Shown here piece by piece: positions 11,251-21,653 of a stretch of 39,585 bases of DNA. The notes below the pieces were generated by a model that saw nothing but the letters and a program-made list of their open reading frames with translations, searched no databases and was not told the DNA's origin. How positions within the stretch are numbered: position 1 is the first letter of the stretch; each line of letters starts with the position of its first letter. The position numbers were made by a program, and so were the translations under genes. The DNA comes from Branchiostoma floridae (lineage: Eukaryota; Chordata; Leptocardii; Amphioxiformes; Branchiostomatidae): contig NC_049996.1 of the NCBI RefSeq assembly GCF_000003815.2, positions 1,054,929 through 1,094,513 on the forward strand, given 5' to 3'.

Positions 11251-12071
11251 ATAAGCAATGGCGAAATGTTATGAACCAACTCCAGGCATATAAAATAAAA
11301 TGTAATGAGTAACACATTTATATCTACAGACATCATTCTACATAACAAACCTGGTTTATTTGGCAAAGGTATGTGTTCTTTGAACTCTAGTTAAAGTATC
11401 GGTTTGTTTGCCGCTTTTTAGGTTTGTTGTCGATTCTTCAACAAAGTTCAGGAGTTGTGTTATTTCTTTTATCACAATTTTTTAAATATCGTTTAGGGTA
11501 GCGTGGGATTCAAAATGCTGCATGGTAGACGTAACCACTATGGGTATAGTAACTTTACAGGCTACGCATGTCAAAGAAGCTGGCCTGTAATTGATCATGT
11601 TGTGTTGCTCCTGTTTTGTAAATGCGAATAATGAAGGCGCATGATTGAAACTGAAAACCCATATACCAACCGAGATCTTGTGCGAAAACATGTTGTGAAT
11701 TGTACTGTGGTGGGTTTTACGTTTGCAGCAACTATCTTTGTCAGTTCTCTTTCTCTAGAAACGTCCTCTCTAGTGGGGAAAAATACTTGTTATTTTTATC
11801 TTCAAAACTTGAAATGCCAGTTAATATACAAATAACTTGTTGTCGTCTTCTGTTGTTCCATTTTATTGTCCCCGTGACTGTGCCCAGTTGGGTAGAGATT
11901 CACTACATAGACTAGTCTGTTTATAACGTTGGGATCATGGTTGAAGTTAATGTATGTGCTTGCACCCTAACATAACTTTTTAGGGAACCGAGGTTTTCTG
12001 TGCCTTTCCCCTAAGGTTTAAGGAATATCAATATATTATATGGTAGATAGTTGTACACGACTTATAACTTA

Positions 12072-13025
12072 TTAACCCTATTCAGACCGGGCTTTTTTGG
12101 TCATCCCTGGACCGGGGGGGGGCTTTTCAGGCCCTCCACTTCTAAGTCCTATAACTCTTGAACGACGTACCGTAAAGCCACCAAATTTTTAGGACATAAT
12201 ATCGACGTAATATCTGACAGGTATGTGACGTTTGACGTTACGTTGACGTAAGATGACGTAATTATGACGTCATCAACTTGATTATATTGGCCAAACCCAT
12301 GAAAAAAGGGTATTCTCAGAAAACTTCAAGTTATGCTTCAAAAATGTAACAACAAGTGCAGATAACATAATGATAATATTTGTTACGCCTTGCGTTGTCA
12401 ATAGCAACATCAATGACGTCAATATGACGTCATAAAATGACGTCATGCACATCTAAGATACGAGTTGGGCTCCGCCATATTATATCCACCACCGTAAATT
12501 TTTTGAAATACTTTTTTTGCAACAAATAATCACAAAGGGCAATGAGTATAGACTAAATTCATTCATTTAGATGGTTTTTGATGAAAAATTACCAGGTAGT
12601 TACAAATTTTAAGGGAGAATTAGCGTGTTATTCTTGATCTGGCCGTTCGGTCCGCCATCTTGGATTTTGGGCTGATGACGTCATCAAATTAGCATAATTT
12701 ATGCATATATAATTATAAAAGATATGCTAAATAATATAAGATTTTATTTATGTAATAAAATCGCAGTAATATAGCAAATAAATGTGAAAAATACATTGTT
12801 ACAACCAAAAATAGTGATTTTTGGCAAAACTGCCTGTCAACAAACGGTTGCCATGGCAACAAGAAAAAATGGAAAATTTGTCAAACTTCGTGGAATTGTT
12901 GCCAACAATATTTCAGGAAAACTCAATAAATTTGGTGGCTCTAGCGTAAGCCGCCCTGGCGTTATAGGACATCGAAGTTAGCGCGGGCCTCAAAAGCCCC
13001 CCCCCCCCGGTCTGAATAGGGTTAA
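12072..13025 (+). mobile_element. TTAA (piggyBac-like) non-autonomous element, family B, full length
   Basis: TTAA flanks both sides (12072-12075, 13022-13025) with 15-bp perfect inverted termini CCCTATTCAGACCGG (12076-12090) and complement (13007-13021). Inside, both ends carry a poly-G/poly-C run next to CTTTT…GGCC (about 12111-12138 and 12984-13008). At the left end an extra ~25 bp duplicates the GACCGG box. The interior contains several TGACGT sites and the 14-bp X-box palindrome. There is no transposase frame. It is inserted in intron 3 of the sulfotransferase gene. Confidence 0.88.
12847..12860. promoter_or_regulatory. RFX X-box-like palindrome inside family B element
   Basis: GTTGCCATGGCAAC, identical to 18481-18494 in the other full-length copy, so it is part of the element's consensus and would be spread by transposition. 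No evidence of function beyond the perfect match. Confidence 0.4.
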
Positions 13026-13122
13026 GGTATATGGAATTCCACCAAAATATTACCCAGAAATTAAAAAAAAAGACATCCACGTATCTTTGATCTACGTGTC
13101 ATTTTATGTTGTATTTTTTTAG

Positions 13123-13228
13123 GCTTGCATCGGCGTGGATGAGCAGATTTTTGTATAATCACAACCTCCGATACAACGATCGATTCAGAAGCATGCTTCA
13201 AACTGTCTCTAACACTTCCAACACAGAG
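13123..13228 (+). CDS. Sulfotransferase exon 4: completion of 3'-phosphate motif
   Basis: Acceptor gtattttttttag (to 13122), donor GAG|GTGTGT at 13229; phase 2 in, phase 0 out. The first bases complete Arg167 and give LASAWMSRF, so the joined motif reads TRNPIERLASAW, matching the R-x-P-x-E-R-L-x-S-A signature in which Arg and Ser bind the 3'-phosphate of PAPS. The rest (RYNDRFRSMLQTVSNTSNTE) is polar with an NTS sequon. That the codon is completed across a 5.4-kb intron strongly supports the model. Confidence 0.85.
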
Positions 13229-13989
13229 GTGTGTATGCCGATTTTAGTGACATGTTTGGTCAATCTATCATATAAAGGTCAACTCGGTAGCCCTGCCGAC
13301 GTAGAAGCACGTGGCATCATGGGCAATATTGCTTTTAGATCATCCTAGAAGATTTGGGTCCGAAGATCCAGATCCCTTTTAGCAAAGAAGCTACAACTGT
13401 GCAAAGCGTGCAGCAGCAAGACATGACCAAAAGCAGTTATAGAGAAGTTGGACGTCTGCCAGCAAAAATATCTGTGTGCGATAACAGAGATTCAATGGCC
13501 AAGAAACATGATAACCAATGACATTCTACACAAAACCTGTAACACCCCCCCCCCCCCCTCTTTGCAAAAGTTGAGCAATCGATTTGGTCTATGTTTTAAA
13601 CACATCATCAGCATGCCACAAGACATAGCCTTATTAAATCTAATTGTGGATCTAAGTAAACTCAACTCAACCCAACATCCGCCGGCTTTCTGGAACTTGA
13701 CGGAGAATAGCCCTTCGTCAGGGGAAATGGGTTTTTCATATATGGGTAATGTTTGTAACTGTCATTATCCCATAATGCCAGTGTTTTTGGTTGCTATAGA
13801 TTGCCATGTGTGTTGCCATGATGTACTCTATGCCACATGAAATCTCACCACTGGGCAAAAAAATAATTCCAGAATTAGCTTCTGCCCTTTAAGTTTTGCT
13901 TGAAATCCCCACATGCTGTTTCCCAACAAAAACACTTAAAAGACATGCTAATAAGCTGGTTTGCATGGTAAAGGGGACTCGACCTAAAT

Positions 13990-14356
13990 CCTGGCCTACC
14001 CAAGGTGTTACAGGGTGCAAGTTTCTATAACGGTTCGCTCAGCTTATGGCAGGCGGATTACAAACCGCGGGTAGGGGCCAGTTACAGCCCTGGACAGCGG
14101 ATTTGAAGTTACACAGACTACCTCAAGACACCAGCACAAAAGCCTTCGAATTCTAAAGTACCTCTAGGTTCCAACAGGTACGCAAGGGAAGACATCATGT
14201 CAACCCGGTTAGCTTACTAAAATCAGAGCTAAAGAACAGAGGTCGAGTACTTTAGTGAAAGCACAGTGGAAAATGAAAGACTGGGTGCACCTATAGGACT
14301 TTCCAAAGACTATTGATGCAGAATACAGCGATTGATGATGATGATGATGATGATGA
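13990..14356 (+). mobile_element. SINE-like element with (GAT)n tail
   Basis: A block starting near 'ggttcgctcagcttatggcagg' (14031) resembles a decayed tRNA-like head. It runs to 'attgatgcagaatacagcga' followed by an eight-unit (tgatga)-type tail (14333-14356). A short simple-repeat tail is typical of SINE/RTE-type retroposons. The left boundary is uncertain. The open frame on - giving a His run is just this tail read backwards. Confidence 0.4.
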
Positions 14357-14399
14357 TAATGGTTAACTTGCTTCTTTCCATATGTGGAAGGGATGACTT

Positions 14400-15633
14400 G
14401 TGTTAACCACCTACCTAACAGTACCAGCATTCCTGTGTGCAGAAGATAAGTAACACATCGCCAGACATATTGACATATTAGAGTAAATTAAAATCAAATT
14501 AGGCAAAAGATGAAGATCATAAGCCAACAAGATGACATTAGATGCCTACAAGGATACGGCGTTTGTTACAAACTGAATAAATAGATATCGTTATGGATGA
14601 CGGCACCACCTCAACACCGCACAATCTTATCATATAATGCTTTAGCGAATGTGGCGCCAGGTTCCAACCAGGTACCCTGTTCATTGTAATATTGTAAAAA
14701 AAACCTGTATTGCATCTCTTGAGTTTTGACTTAAGTCTAAAAATATCCCTAACTACCGAACCTAACTTTTTCACAACTAAAACAGTTAACACAACAGTTT
14801 TTCCTAGGACTTAGGTTATGATCCATAAAATTTCACAACTACGTTGTATTTTGGTTAAAGAAACATTGATATGGACGTAATACTCTATTTTTATTGATTT
14901 TAGGCCTATAAGTTATATTTTGTATGGCAACGAAAGTCATATAAAACTCGTAGTTCAAAATGTATTCTATGAAAATTCCCAACTTTTTTTGCAATAAAAT
15001 CACGTCCTTATTAAGCCACATTGCGTTAAAAATGGTACAAAACTTACAGAAATTTTTGTCTATTACCCCTTACTTTTGGGCGTATATGGGCTTTCAAGAC
15101 ATTATTTGATCTACGAATACAAGATACTTTCGTATCTTGCATCTTTCAAAATAAATTGGATGCTCTTATAACCAACTGTAGTGCTAGCGAAATGTTTGCG
15201 TTTAACCATACTGATACTTCGACGCCAAATGGCGTAAACAGTGCTTTTTCTTTGTAGACATTTTCATTCATTCAATACCATTGTAAAGTCTGTGCCGAGT
15301 TCTGACTCATTCTACCGAAATTCATTCTTCAGCAATCCCTAGCGGCGCCTATATACATAGCTATAATGTTTCTGGAATATATACTTGTACATTTTCTATT
15401 TTTTTCTACGTTTTCCTACGTTTGTTTTTGTTTCATATGGTCCGGTTATCGCCTAAAATAAAGAAAAAGGTACGTACCGCAGTTACAAAATTAAGTTGGG
15501 GTTTCCCGAAACCCAAAACGTAAATTTAGGCAAAAACGTAAAAATATGCACTGGCGGAATATAGGATATGTCAAATACATTAGCAAAAAATCATTTTCAT
15601 ATTGAATTAATTTTGAAAAATGTCTATTTTCAG
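14400..15633. other. Intron 4 of the sulfotransferase gene; nothing recognised
   Basis: Simple intronic sequence. A small inverted tract 'aatacaagatactttcgtatcttgcat' lies near 15116-15142. No exon or RNA is supported. Confidence 0.5.
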
Positions 15634-15759
15634 AATATAAAGGACAAGAATAATCAACAAGTACCGTTTTTGGCATTCATAAGAGCAGCAACTGATAACA
15701 GAAAAGAATGGCAGAATAGACACTGGATTCCTGTTTCAGATGCTTGCATCCCTTGTAAG
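15634..15759 (+). CDS. Sulfotransferase exon 5: HW…CxPC segment
   Basis: Acceptor tgtctattttcag (to 15633), donor AAG|GTATTT at 15760; 42 codons, phase 0 on both sides. It encodes VPFLAFIRAA…NRHWIPVSDACIPC, which corresponds to the conserved 'F-x-x-F…HW-x-P…C-x-P-C' block located between the two halves of the catalytic domain in CHST8-14 enzymes. Codons beyond 15760 in the same frame are intron. Confidence 0.86.
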
Positions 15760-17591
15760 GTATTTATGAATTATGAGTTACTTTCATCAAAAATAAAGCA
15801 ATGGATATCCAAACACTACCCCTTATCCGACTTGTAGATTTTGATACTCATCATAGCATATGCAATGTAAGTGCTCCCTGATCTCTTTTTTTGCCACAAT
15901 GATACCTTTGTCGTGATTATTATTCATGAACTACCCGATTAATATAAATAATCCTCATACGTCAACTAAGATTTTTTAAATCCTTGCAAAATCTATAATA
16001 ATAAACTTACCTTAACATTATCATATTATATTATTACTTAAAAACATTGGTACAATAACAATGCTATGGTATAAATGGTAATCGGAAACTGTCAAATGTA
16101 TGTAAAAATATATGTTAAAAAATTCAAGACTTAATTTGTCAACGTGTGAAAGTCTGCCACATGACATACACATAAAGGTAGCATGGTAAAATTATCTACA
16201 AAGACATTAATTGTTTACAATTTGTTTGGCATTAATATTGTTTTCTGATATATTTATTCATCGATCCATCAGCAACATTGTCACATATTTGTGTAAATGA
16301 TAAATTCATGGTCATGGACCAATCTCAATAAAATTGATTACAAATTGAAGGGCAGGCTTACAACACACACCTTTTACCCGAAGGCAGATATTGCAAAATC
16401 AGATCGGCGGGGTGGGGGCGCTAAGATTAACGTATACCAGGACTAAGGAATTTAATGAATTTTCCTTACATATTTCTCAACAATTGTACCACAAAATAGT
16501 TTGTGACTTTTAATCTTTGTTGGCCATAAATATTAACACCCTTTGTAATCTTATGTTGCATTTTACATTGTTAAATATTCAAATGTATGCAACTTTAAAG
16601 ACATATTTGATCAGAAACCAAAACGGTGGACAACGTCATTAGCAACCGTTAAATCTGGTTATGTATCTTTACACAAATTCCATGTCAATTTGTCACTTAA
16701 AATTGATATCAGTGTCGTTGCCATCGGGAAATATTTGGAAGACTCAAATATTAGTAAAAAAAAACTTAATAGTCAATTTTTCTAAACATCTTTAGGCAGA
16801 ACGGAAATTCCAGATTTAGACGGTTTAGCCACAGACAATGCATTATGACGTTATGATTACTTTATATTACCAAACGTATCAAAACGATACCAGCATCTTA
16901 AAAAGGTAAAACAAAGAGAAGAATAATCTTTGCGATTTTTTTTCATTATAGCCCAAGCCTATCTCGGATACAGGAATGCCCGGTCAAGATTGGGTTACAG
17001 AGATTAAAAAAAAAAAAAAACTCCATTCAAAATGATCCATGCAAATCATTCTTTTTGCAAATTAGGAATTCTATTGCATGATATGCAGACCACAAAGCTC
17101 TTTTATCTTTTAACTTTTCGTTGTTGACAACGAATTTCTTTTCAACGCTCTAATCGTACGTAGTAGGCCAATGAATCGCCGTTTATTCACCGTGCCGAAC
17201 ATCCTGGGCGAAAGTTTCGCGTATGACCCGAAATGTAATTGAGACCACCCAGGCAGTTGCGAACCACCCGACCAGCAAGCTGGCTTAAGGGGTGACTAAA
17301 AGAACAGTCTGACGCTGACGTGGGCGTTTTATGGTTATAGCGGGTTTCCATTACCTGGTTTCTCAGTTCCTTGCTCAACAACAATTGCTAGGCCTAACGC
17401 CAGTGAATTAAGAAAAAAAGCAAAAAAAACAAAAAAACAACAAAAAACAATTACGAACAACACTGATTTAATACCCAAATATTATTGTTTTATGTAGAAT
17501 AGGTAATTACATTATTCCTTCGGATTAACCGTACCAGCTTTAATCATATATGGTAAATAATAAAATAATACATTAGATTTGTTTTTTCTAG
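15760..17591. other. Intron 5 of the sulfotransferase gene; nothing recognised
   Basis: AT-rich intron with A-runs (about 17006-17020, 17410-17450). No coding, RNA or mobile element ends were identified. Confidence 0.5.
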
Positions 17592-17846
17592 ATTCACTAT
17601 GACTACATAGCACACACAGAGACGCTAGCTGATGACCTGCGTCTCTTTCTCCGGAAAGTGGGAGTCACAAATCGGGATGACATACTGCCACGGACAAAAA
17701 AAAGAGGAGCAGAGAAAAAACTTCGGAACCTCTTCGGATTAATTCCATTGGAAGATTTGAGAAGAGTTGCAAGAAAGTTTAAAGCTGACTTTGAGATGTT
17801 CGGATATTCCTATGAAGAAGAAGTATTAAAGTTATCGCAGCCTTAG
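17592..17846 (+). CDS. Sulfotransferase exon 6: C-terminus
   Basis: Acceptor gttttttctag (to 17591), phase 0; 84 codons then TAG 17844-17846. It starts IHYDYIAHTETLADDLRLF directly after the CIPCK of exon 5, giving the family signature C-x-P-C-x-x-x-Y-D-[FY]-[IV]-x-x-x-E-T. A basic, variable middle (PRTKKRGAEKKLRN) follows. The end (RRVARKFKADFEMFGYSYE) matches the conserved 'Y…D-F-x-x-F-G-Y' closing block. AATAAA lies 181 bp past the stop codon. Confidence 0.88.
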   Translation: MHYDYIAHTETLADDLRLFLRKVGVTNRDDILPRTKKRGAEKKLRNLFGLIPLEDLRRVARKFKADFEMFGYSYEEEVLKLSQP

Positions 17847-18026
17847 TTGTTTACAGAGAGCTCGCTTTATCTTGATAATATACAACACAATGTCAAAGAT
17901 TATTGTCAAAACATATTTTTCCCTTTAGCTCTCTGAATTCATTACTTATTTGTATTTTAGGATGTTTTATTTGTATAACTCGTATTACATGTATAACTCG
18001 TTGTTTTATGGGGCATATTTTTGGCC

Positions 18027-18032
18027 AATAAA
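18027..18032 (+). terminator. Polyadenylation signal of the sulfotransferase gene
   Basis: AATAAA at a plausible distance (181 bp) after the stop codon on the coding strand. It would place the mRNA end near 18045-18060, before the TTAA element. Confidence 0.5.
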
Positions 18033-18211
18033 TATTTTACTGCTTAGTAGTTATATAGAATATATGGAAATACCCCCTTAAATTTGATTACAGTTCAATT
18101 TTTATTTGTGACAATGGAATAAGAGATAAAGATTTACATTCTGTACGTTAAGAGAAACTGTCTGTTGTTGTTGGCATCCGTCTGCATCAGTCTTTTTGAT
18201 CAAAACTTCTT

Positions 18212-18225
18212 GTTGCCATGGTAAC
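18212..18225. promoter_or_regulatory. X-box-like imperfect palindrome
   Basis: GTTGCCATGGTAAC differs by one base from the perfect X-box palindrome and lies 92 bp outside the TTAA element at 18317. It is the only copy besides 1936 that is not inside a recognised element. Confidence 0.3.
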
Positions 18226-18316
18226 GGCAAAATGAAGTATTCTGACTAATTTGTCAAAGTTTTGCATCTAATAACACGGAAATCAGCATATTTCACGGCA
18301 TTTTTTCGCAACACCT

Positions 18317-19250
18317 TTAACCCTATTCAGACGGGGGGGGGGGGCTTTTGAGGCCTGCGCCAACTTCGATGTCCTATAACGCAAGAACGCCTTACGCTAA
18401 AGCCACTAAATTTAATGAGTTTTCCTAAAATATTGTTGGCAACAATTTCACGAAGTTTGACAAATTTTCCATTTTTTCTTGTTGCCATGGCAACCGTTTG
18501 CTGACAGGCAGTTTTGCCAAAAATCACTATTTTTGGTTCAAACAATGTATTTTTCACATTTATTTGCTATATTACTGCTATTTTGTTACATAAATAAAAT
18601 CTTATATCATTTAGCATATCTTATATAATTATATATGCCTAAATTATGCTAATTTGATGACGTCATCAGCCCAAAATCCAAGATGGCGGACCGTATGGCC
18701 AGATCAAGAATAACAAGCTAATTATCCCTTAAAATTTGTAACTACCTGGTATTTTTGCATCAAAAATCATCTAAATGAATAAATTTAGTCTATTTCCATT
18801 GCCCTTTGTGATTATTTGTTGCAAAAAAAGTAGTTTTAAAAATTCAAGGTAGTGGATATAATATGGCGGAGCCTAACTCGTATCTTAGATGTGCATGACG
18901 TCATCGATGTTGCTATTGGCAATACAAGTCGCAATAAACATTATTATTCTGTTATGTGCACTTGTTGTTACATTTTTGTAGTATAACTTGAAGTTGTCTG
19001 AGAATACCCTTTTTTCATGGGTCCGGCCAATATAATCAAATTGATGACGTCATAATTACGTCATATTACGTCAACGTAACGTCTAACGTCAAACACTCGT
19101 CAGATATTATGTCAATACCAAGTCCTGAAAATTTGGTGGCCCTACGACACGTCGTTCAAGAGTTAGAGGACTTAGAAGTGGAGGGCCTGAAAAGCCCCCC
19201 CCCCCCCCGGTCCAGGGATGACCAAAAAAGCCCGGTCTGAATAGGGTTAA
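18317..19250 (-). mobile_element. TTAA (piggyBac-like) non-autonomous element, family B, second full copy
   Basis: TTAA flanks at 18317-18320 and 19247-19250. The ends start CCCTATTCAGACGG and finish CCGGTCTGAATAGGG. It is a reverse-orientation, highly similar copy of 12072-13025: the same duplicated-box end now lies on the right (about 19190-19246), with the poly-C run at 19196-19208 and the poly-G run at 18332-18343. It carries the same X-box palindrome (18481-18494) and TGACGT sites. High similarity suggests recent activity. The open frame 18327-18557 on - is the counterpart of the one at 12784 and is not conserved at its end. Confidence 0.88.
18481..18494. promoter_or_regulatory. RFX X-box-like palindrome inside family B element (copy 2)
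   Basis: GTTGCCATGGCAAC, identical to the site in copy 1 at 12847-12860. Confidence 0.4.
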
Positions 19251-20106
19251 ACCTATCGTTAAAACAAAACCAAATCTGAATAAACCAACATTTTGGCTTT
19301 TTTAAAATTGTTGTGAAATTTTCAAAGAAAAACACTTTTGCTCTTGGGCAGCATAAAAACAATGCGATGTTTCAAGCTTAAAAAAATTGAATTTTTTGGG
19401 CAAATTTTGTAACGCTGTAGGTGCCACTCTGCTAATTTTTTTAGCTTGAAATTTGTACCGCATATAGATCATTTGATTGTCTATTAAATGCATTATTGCG
19501 AAATTTGGGGTCTTGTGTAGTTGTCATGTGGTTGTCCCTGAAATTAATTCATTTTTGTTGTTTTTGCAAAAATTGTGAACTTTAGCCATGATCAAAGTAC
19601 GCTACGCGACGAAGTAAAATAGGATTCTGATTCAACTTCTAGTCAAAGTTAGATCCTTACAGACATTTGATCCTAAGAATTGATATTATTATTATTAATA
19701 TTATTATTAGGAAAACATTATTTCATTTGCAGCACACTACCGCAAAACGCATTTTATCCAGAAAAGAATTGCAATTATGATGTTGGAATGTAGGAATGAA
19801 TAAAATTGTTTAGACTAAGTCATTGATTTGTCTAAATCAATTTTATCATCATTTTGGTAGTCATTGCCGACAAAAGACTTGGGAGACCAACAATGTACTT
19901 TTTATAGCTAACGTTTTGTTTATTACCTAGTACAATGTATTTTTTTGTAATTTTGATGTTTGTTCATATTACGTTTTGACGTAATATGAACAAGTGATTA
20001 CGTCATGATGTCATATTTGGGCTAAATCCGTCTAGATAAGGAATTTTCGCTATACATGTATACAAAGTCTTCTGGCTTAGTATGCAACCTTGCTGCTGAG
20101 AGTAAA
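19251..20106. other. Intergenic stretch; nothing coding recognised
   Basis: AT-rich, with a (TTA)n tract near 19682-19710, an imperfect hairpin near 19800-19850 and the palindrome at 19961-19992 listed separately. Confidence 0.5.
19961..19992. repeat. Perfect 14-bp inverted repeat with 4-nt loop
   Basis: tgttcatattacgt (19961-19974), loop tttg, then acgtaatatgaaca (19979-19992). The arms are exact complements. It could be a cruciform, a small foldback remnant, or a palindromic bZIP-like (TTACGTAA-related) site. Confidence 0.6.
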
Positions 20107-21653
20107 GTCGAAATAACAGGGTTAACCGAAACTCAGCTGTGTGACGACTTTCCAGACGATACTATTAAAATACCCGGATATGTGAAGGGATAGGGGTTCT
20201 AGGCATGCTAGCGATAGCGATATCATGGACTCCATCGCATTCAAGGAAAGGAGCGACAACAAAAAAATTGGAATTTTGACTTTGGTTAATTATTTTTCTG
20301 ATGTATCTGCTTTAATTTTAATGTATTATATATCAATAACATGCTTGTGTGATGCCCTTCCATATGGTTACAGACCCATTATGATTGTGAACTCTCGAAA
20401 CGAGCACAGGGCCTTCGTACATGAGGGGTCTACAAACAAGTACCCAAATTTGACTGTGTAAAACTCTGTATCGTCCTGCTGGTATCGGTGCGTGTCTCAG
20501 TTAGTCAATCAATCCCTTTTTCATGTCGTGTTCGGTAAACGGAACATACACGTTTGTTTTAGCACATTTGTGTAGAGAATATCTACCCTTTCGGCAATTA
20601 GATGGCTGAATCAAAGCGTGGAGGCGGCACGGAGAACTGCACAATGACACGACCGGATTAACTTTCAGCGCTTGGTAGTTGAGGCAGCGTCACACAGAGC
20701 AAGGGCCATAGCAGACCAAAGCAAAGATGCGATGATGGAGTACAGTCGTAGGATGGGATAGCCTTCCTACGGTTACCGCAGCACTCGATTGAACACCTCT
20801 TTGTTCAGATTGTTAGCTTGACTAAAGAGTAACAGTGCCTTTGATTAACATGTCATGTTTATTCAACTTACATTCATTCACAAGTAAGAAAGAAGGTCGA
20901 CGGAAGAAAATCGCCTGAATGTAATTTCGGAACTTTATTTTTTAAAAGACTTCATAGTAAATTTCGAGAGAGTCCCGTGGTTAACGATGCCTGTATTTGA
21001 GTCTGTATTGGACATGTGGTCTGCCTGGAAATCTCTTTTTGAAAGAGTTTGTAATTAACATCACCGAATTAAGAAGTTCAAGGTCAAAGGAACTGAACGG
21101 TCACCCTTGCTCTCCGACAATATTCGGGGGATTATGTCCCTGCGTGAACAGACGAGATGCACGGCCGAACGAACGGGGGTGAGAAGGTCTGGGAAGCCTG
21201 CAGGCACATGAGAAATCACACAAAAGACTGCTTCTCTCAAGAACGTTTAGCCATTACACCGAGGAGATAAACAAGGGCTCAACTAAGAATATGTGAAAAT
21301 TCCTCCAGTCTCTTTTGGGTAAATCCAATTCCAGCGGCATTCTAATTAAGCATGATTACGACACGGGAGAAACGAGCTATTCCCGGATATAGCCAACAAA
21401 TTGAACAACTAATTTTTGGGACAGTAGCTGAAAAGCTGGCTAAATCTATCAAGAGAATCATGTCATCTTTTAGCCCCTTGTCTGCGTAAAAAGATCCCTA
21501 GCTCGTTTCTCTTTCAAGATAACAACAGCAGACTTTGTCAAACAGGAGCTCAAACTGCTAAATTCAAACAAAGCTACTGGCCTCGACCATCTCAATAACA
21601 GGCTTTTGAATGCTGCAACCAAGGTGATCGCCACATATTTACAACCAGCTTGA
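20107..21653 (+). pseudogene. Decayed non-LTR retrotransposon: endonuclease and pre-RT linker pieces
   Basis: A short frame 20107-20193 reads ITGLTETQLCDDFPDDTIKI then PGY, resembling the 'TETWL…IPGY' part of the AP-like endonuclease. Around 21265-21345, 'INKGSTKNMWKFLQSLLG' resembles the linker before RT. The frame 21513-21650 (FKITTADFVKQELKLLNSNK, then ATGLDHLNNRLLN and KVIATYLQP) matches the start of the CR1/L2-type RT domain, where 'KATGLD' and 'RLL…A' are typical. Many stops and frameshifts lie between. The expected continuation, RT fingers, appears 3.6 kb downstream at 25274. Confidence 0.65.

Larger units (their letters stand above)
6314..17846 (+). other. Gene span: carbohydrate sulfotransferase (CHST8-14/HNK1ST-like), six coding exons
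   Basis: Six exons join with GT-AG introns and consistent phases (1, 0, 2, 0, 0) into one open frame of 328 residues, in the range of the family (about 330-430). The product is a type II Golgi membrane enzyme that would transfer sulfate from PAPS to a glycan such as a galactosamine of chondroitin/dermatan or a terminal HNK-1-type sugar. The order of motifs is that of Sulfotransfer_2: short cytosolic tail, signal anchor, stem, 5'-phosphosulfate loop (CRTGKTGST), 3'-phosphate motif (TRNPIERLASA), HWIPVSDACIPC, YDYIAHTE and a final DFEMFGYS. It has no internal stop codon or frameshift. Introns 1 and 2 are short, and intron 3 is 5.4 kb and full of repeats. Acceptor sugar specificity cannot be read from the sequence. 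Confidence 0.88.

Noticed and set aside
12784-12981. Frame shared with the minus-strand frame at 18327-18557, hinting at a conserved protein
   Set aside because: The similarity is at DNA level because both lie in copies of the same noncoding TTAA element; the ends diverge and no known domain is seen.
14209-14430. Minus-strand frame with a run of eight histidines
   Set aside because: It is the (GAT)n tail of a SINE-like repeat read on the opposite strand; no other protein-like feature.
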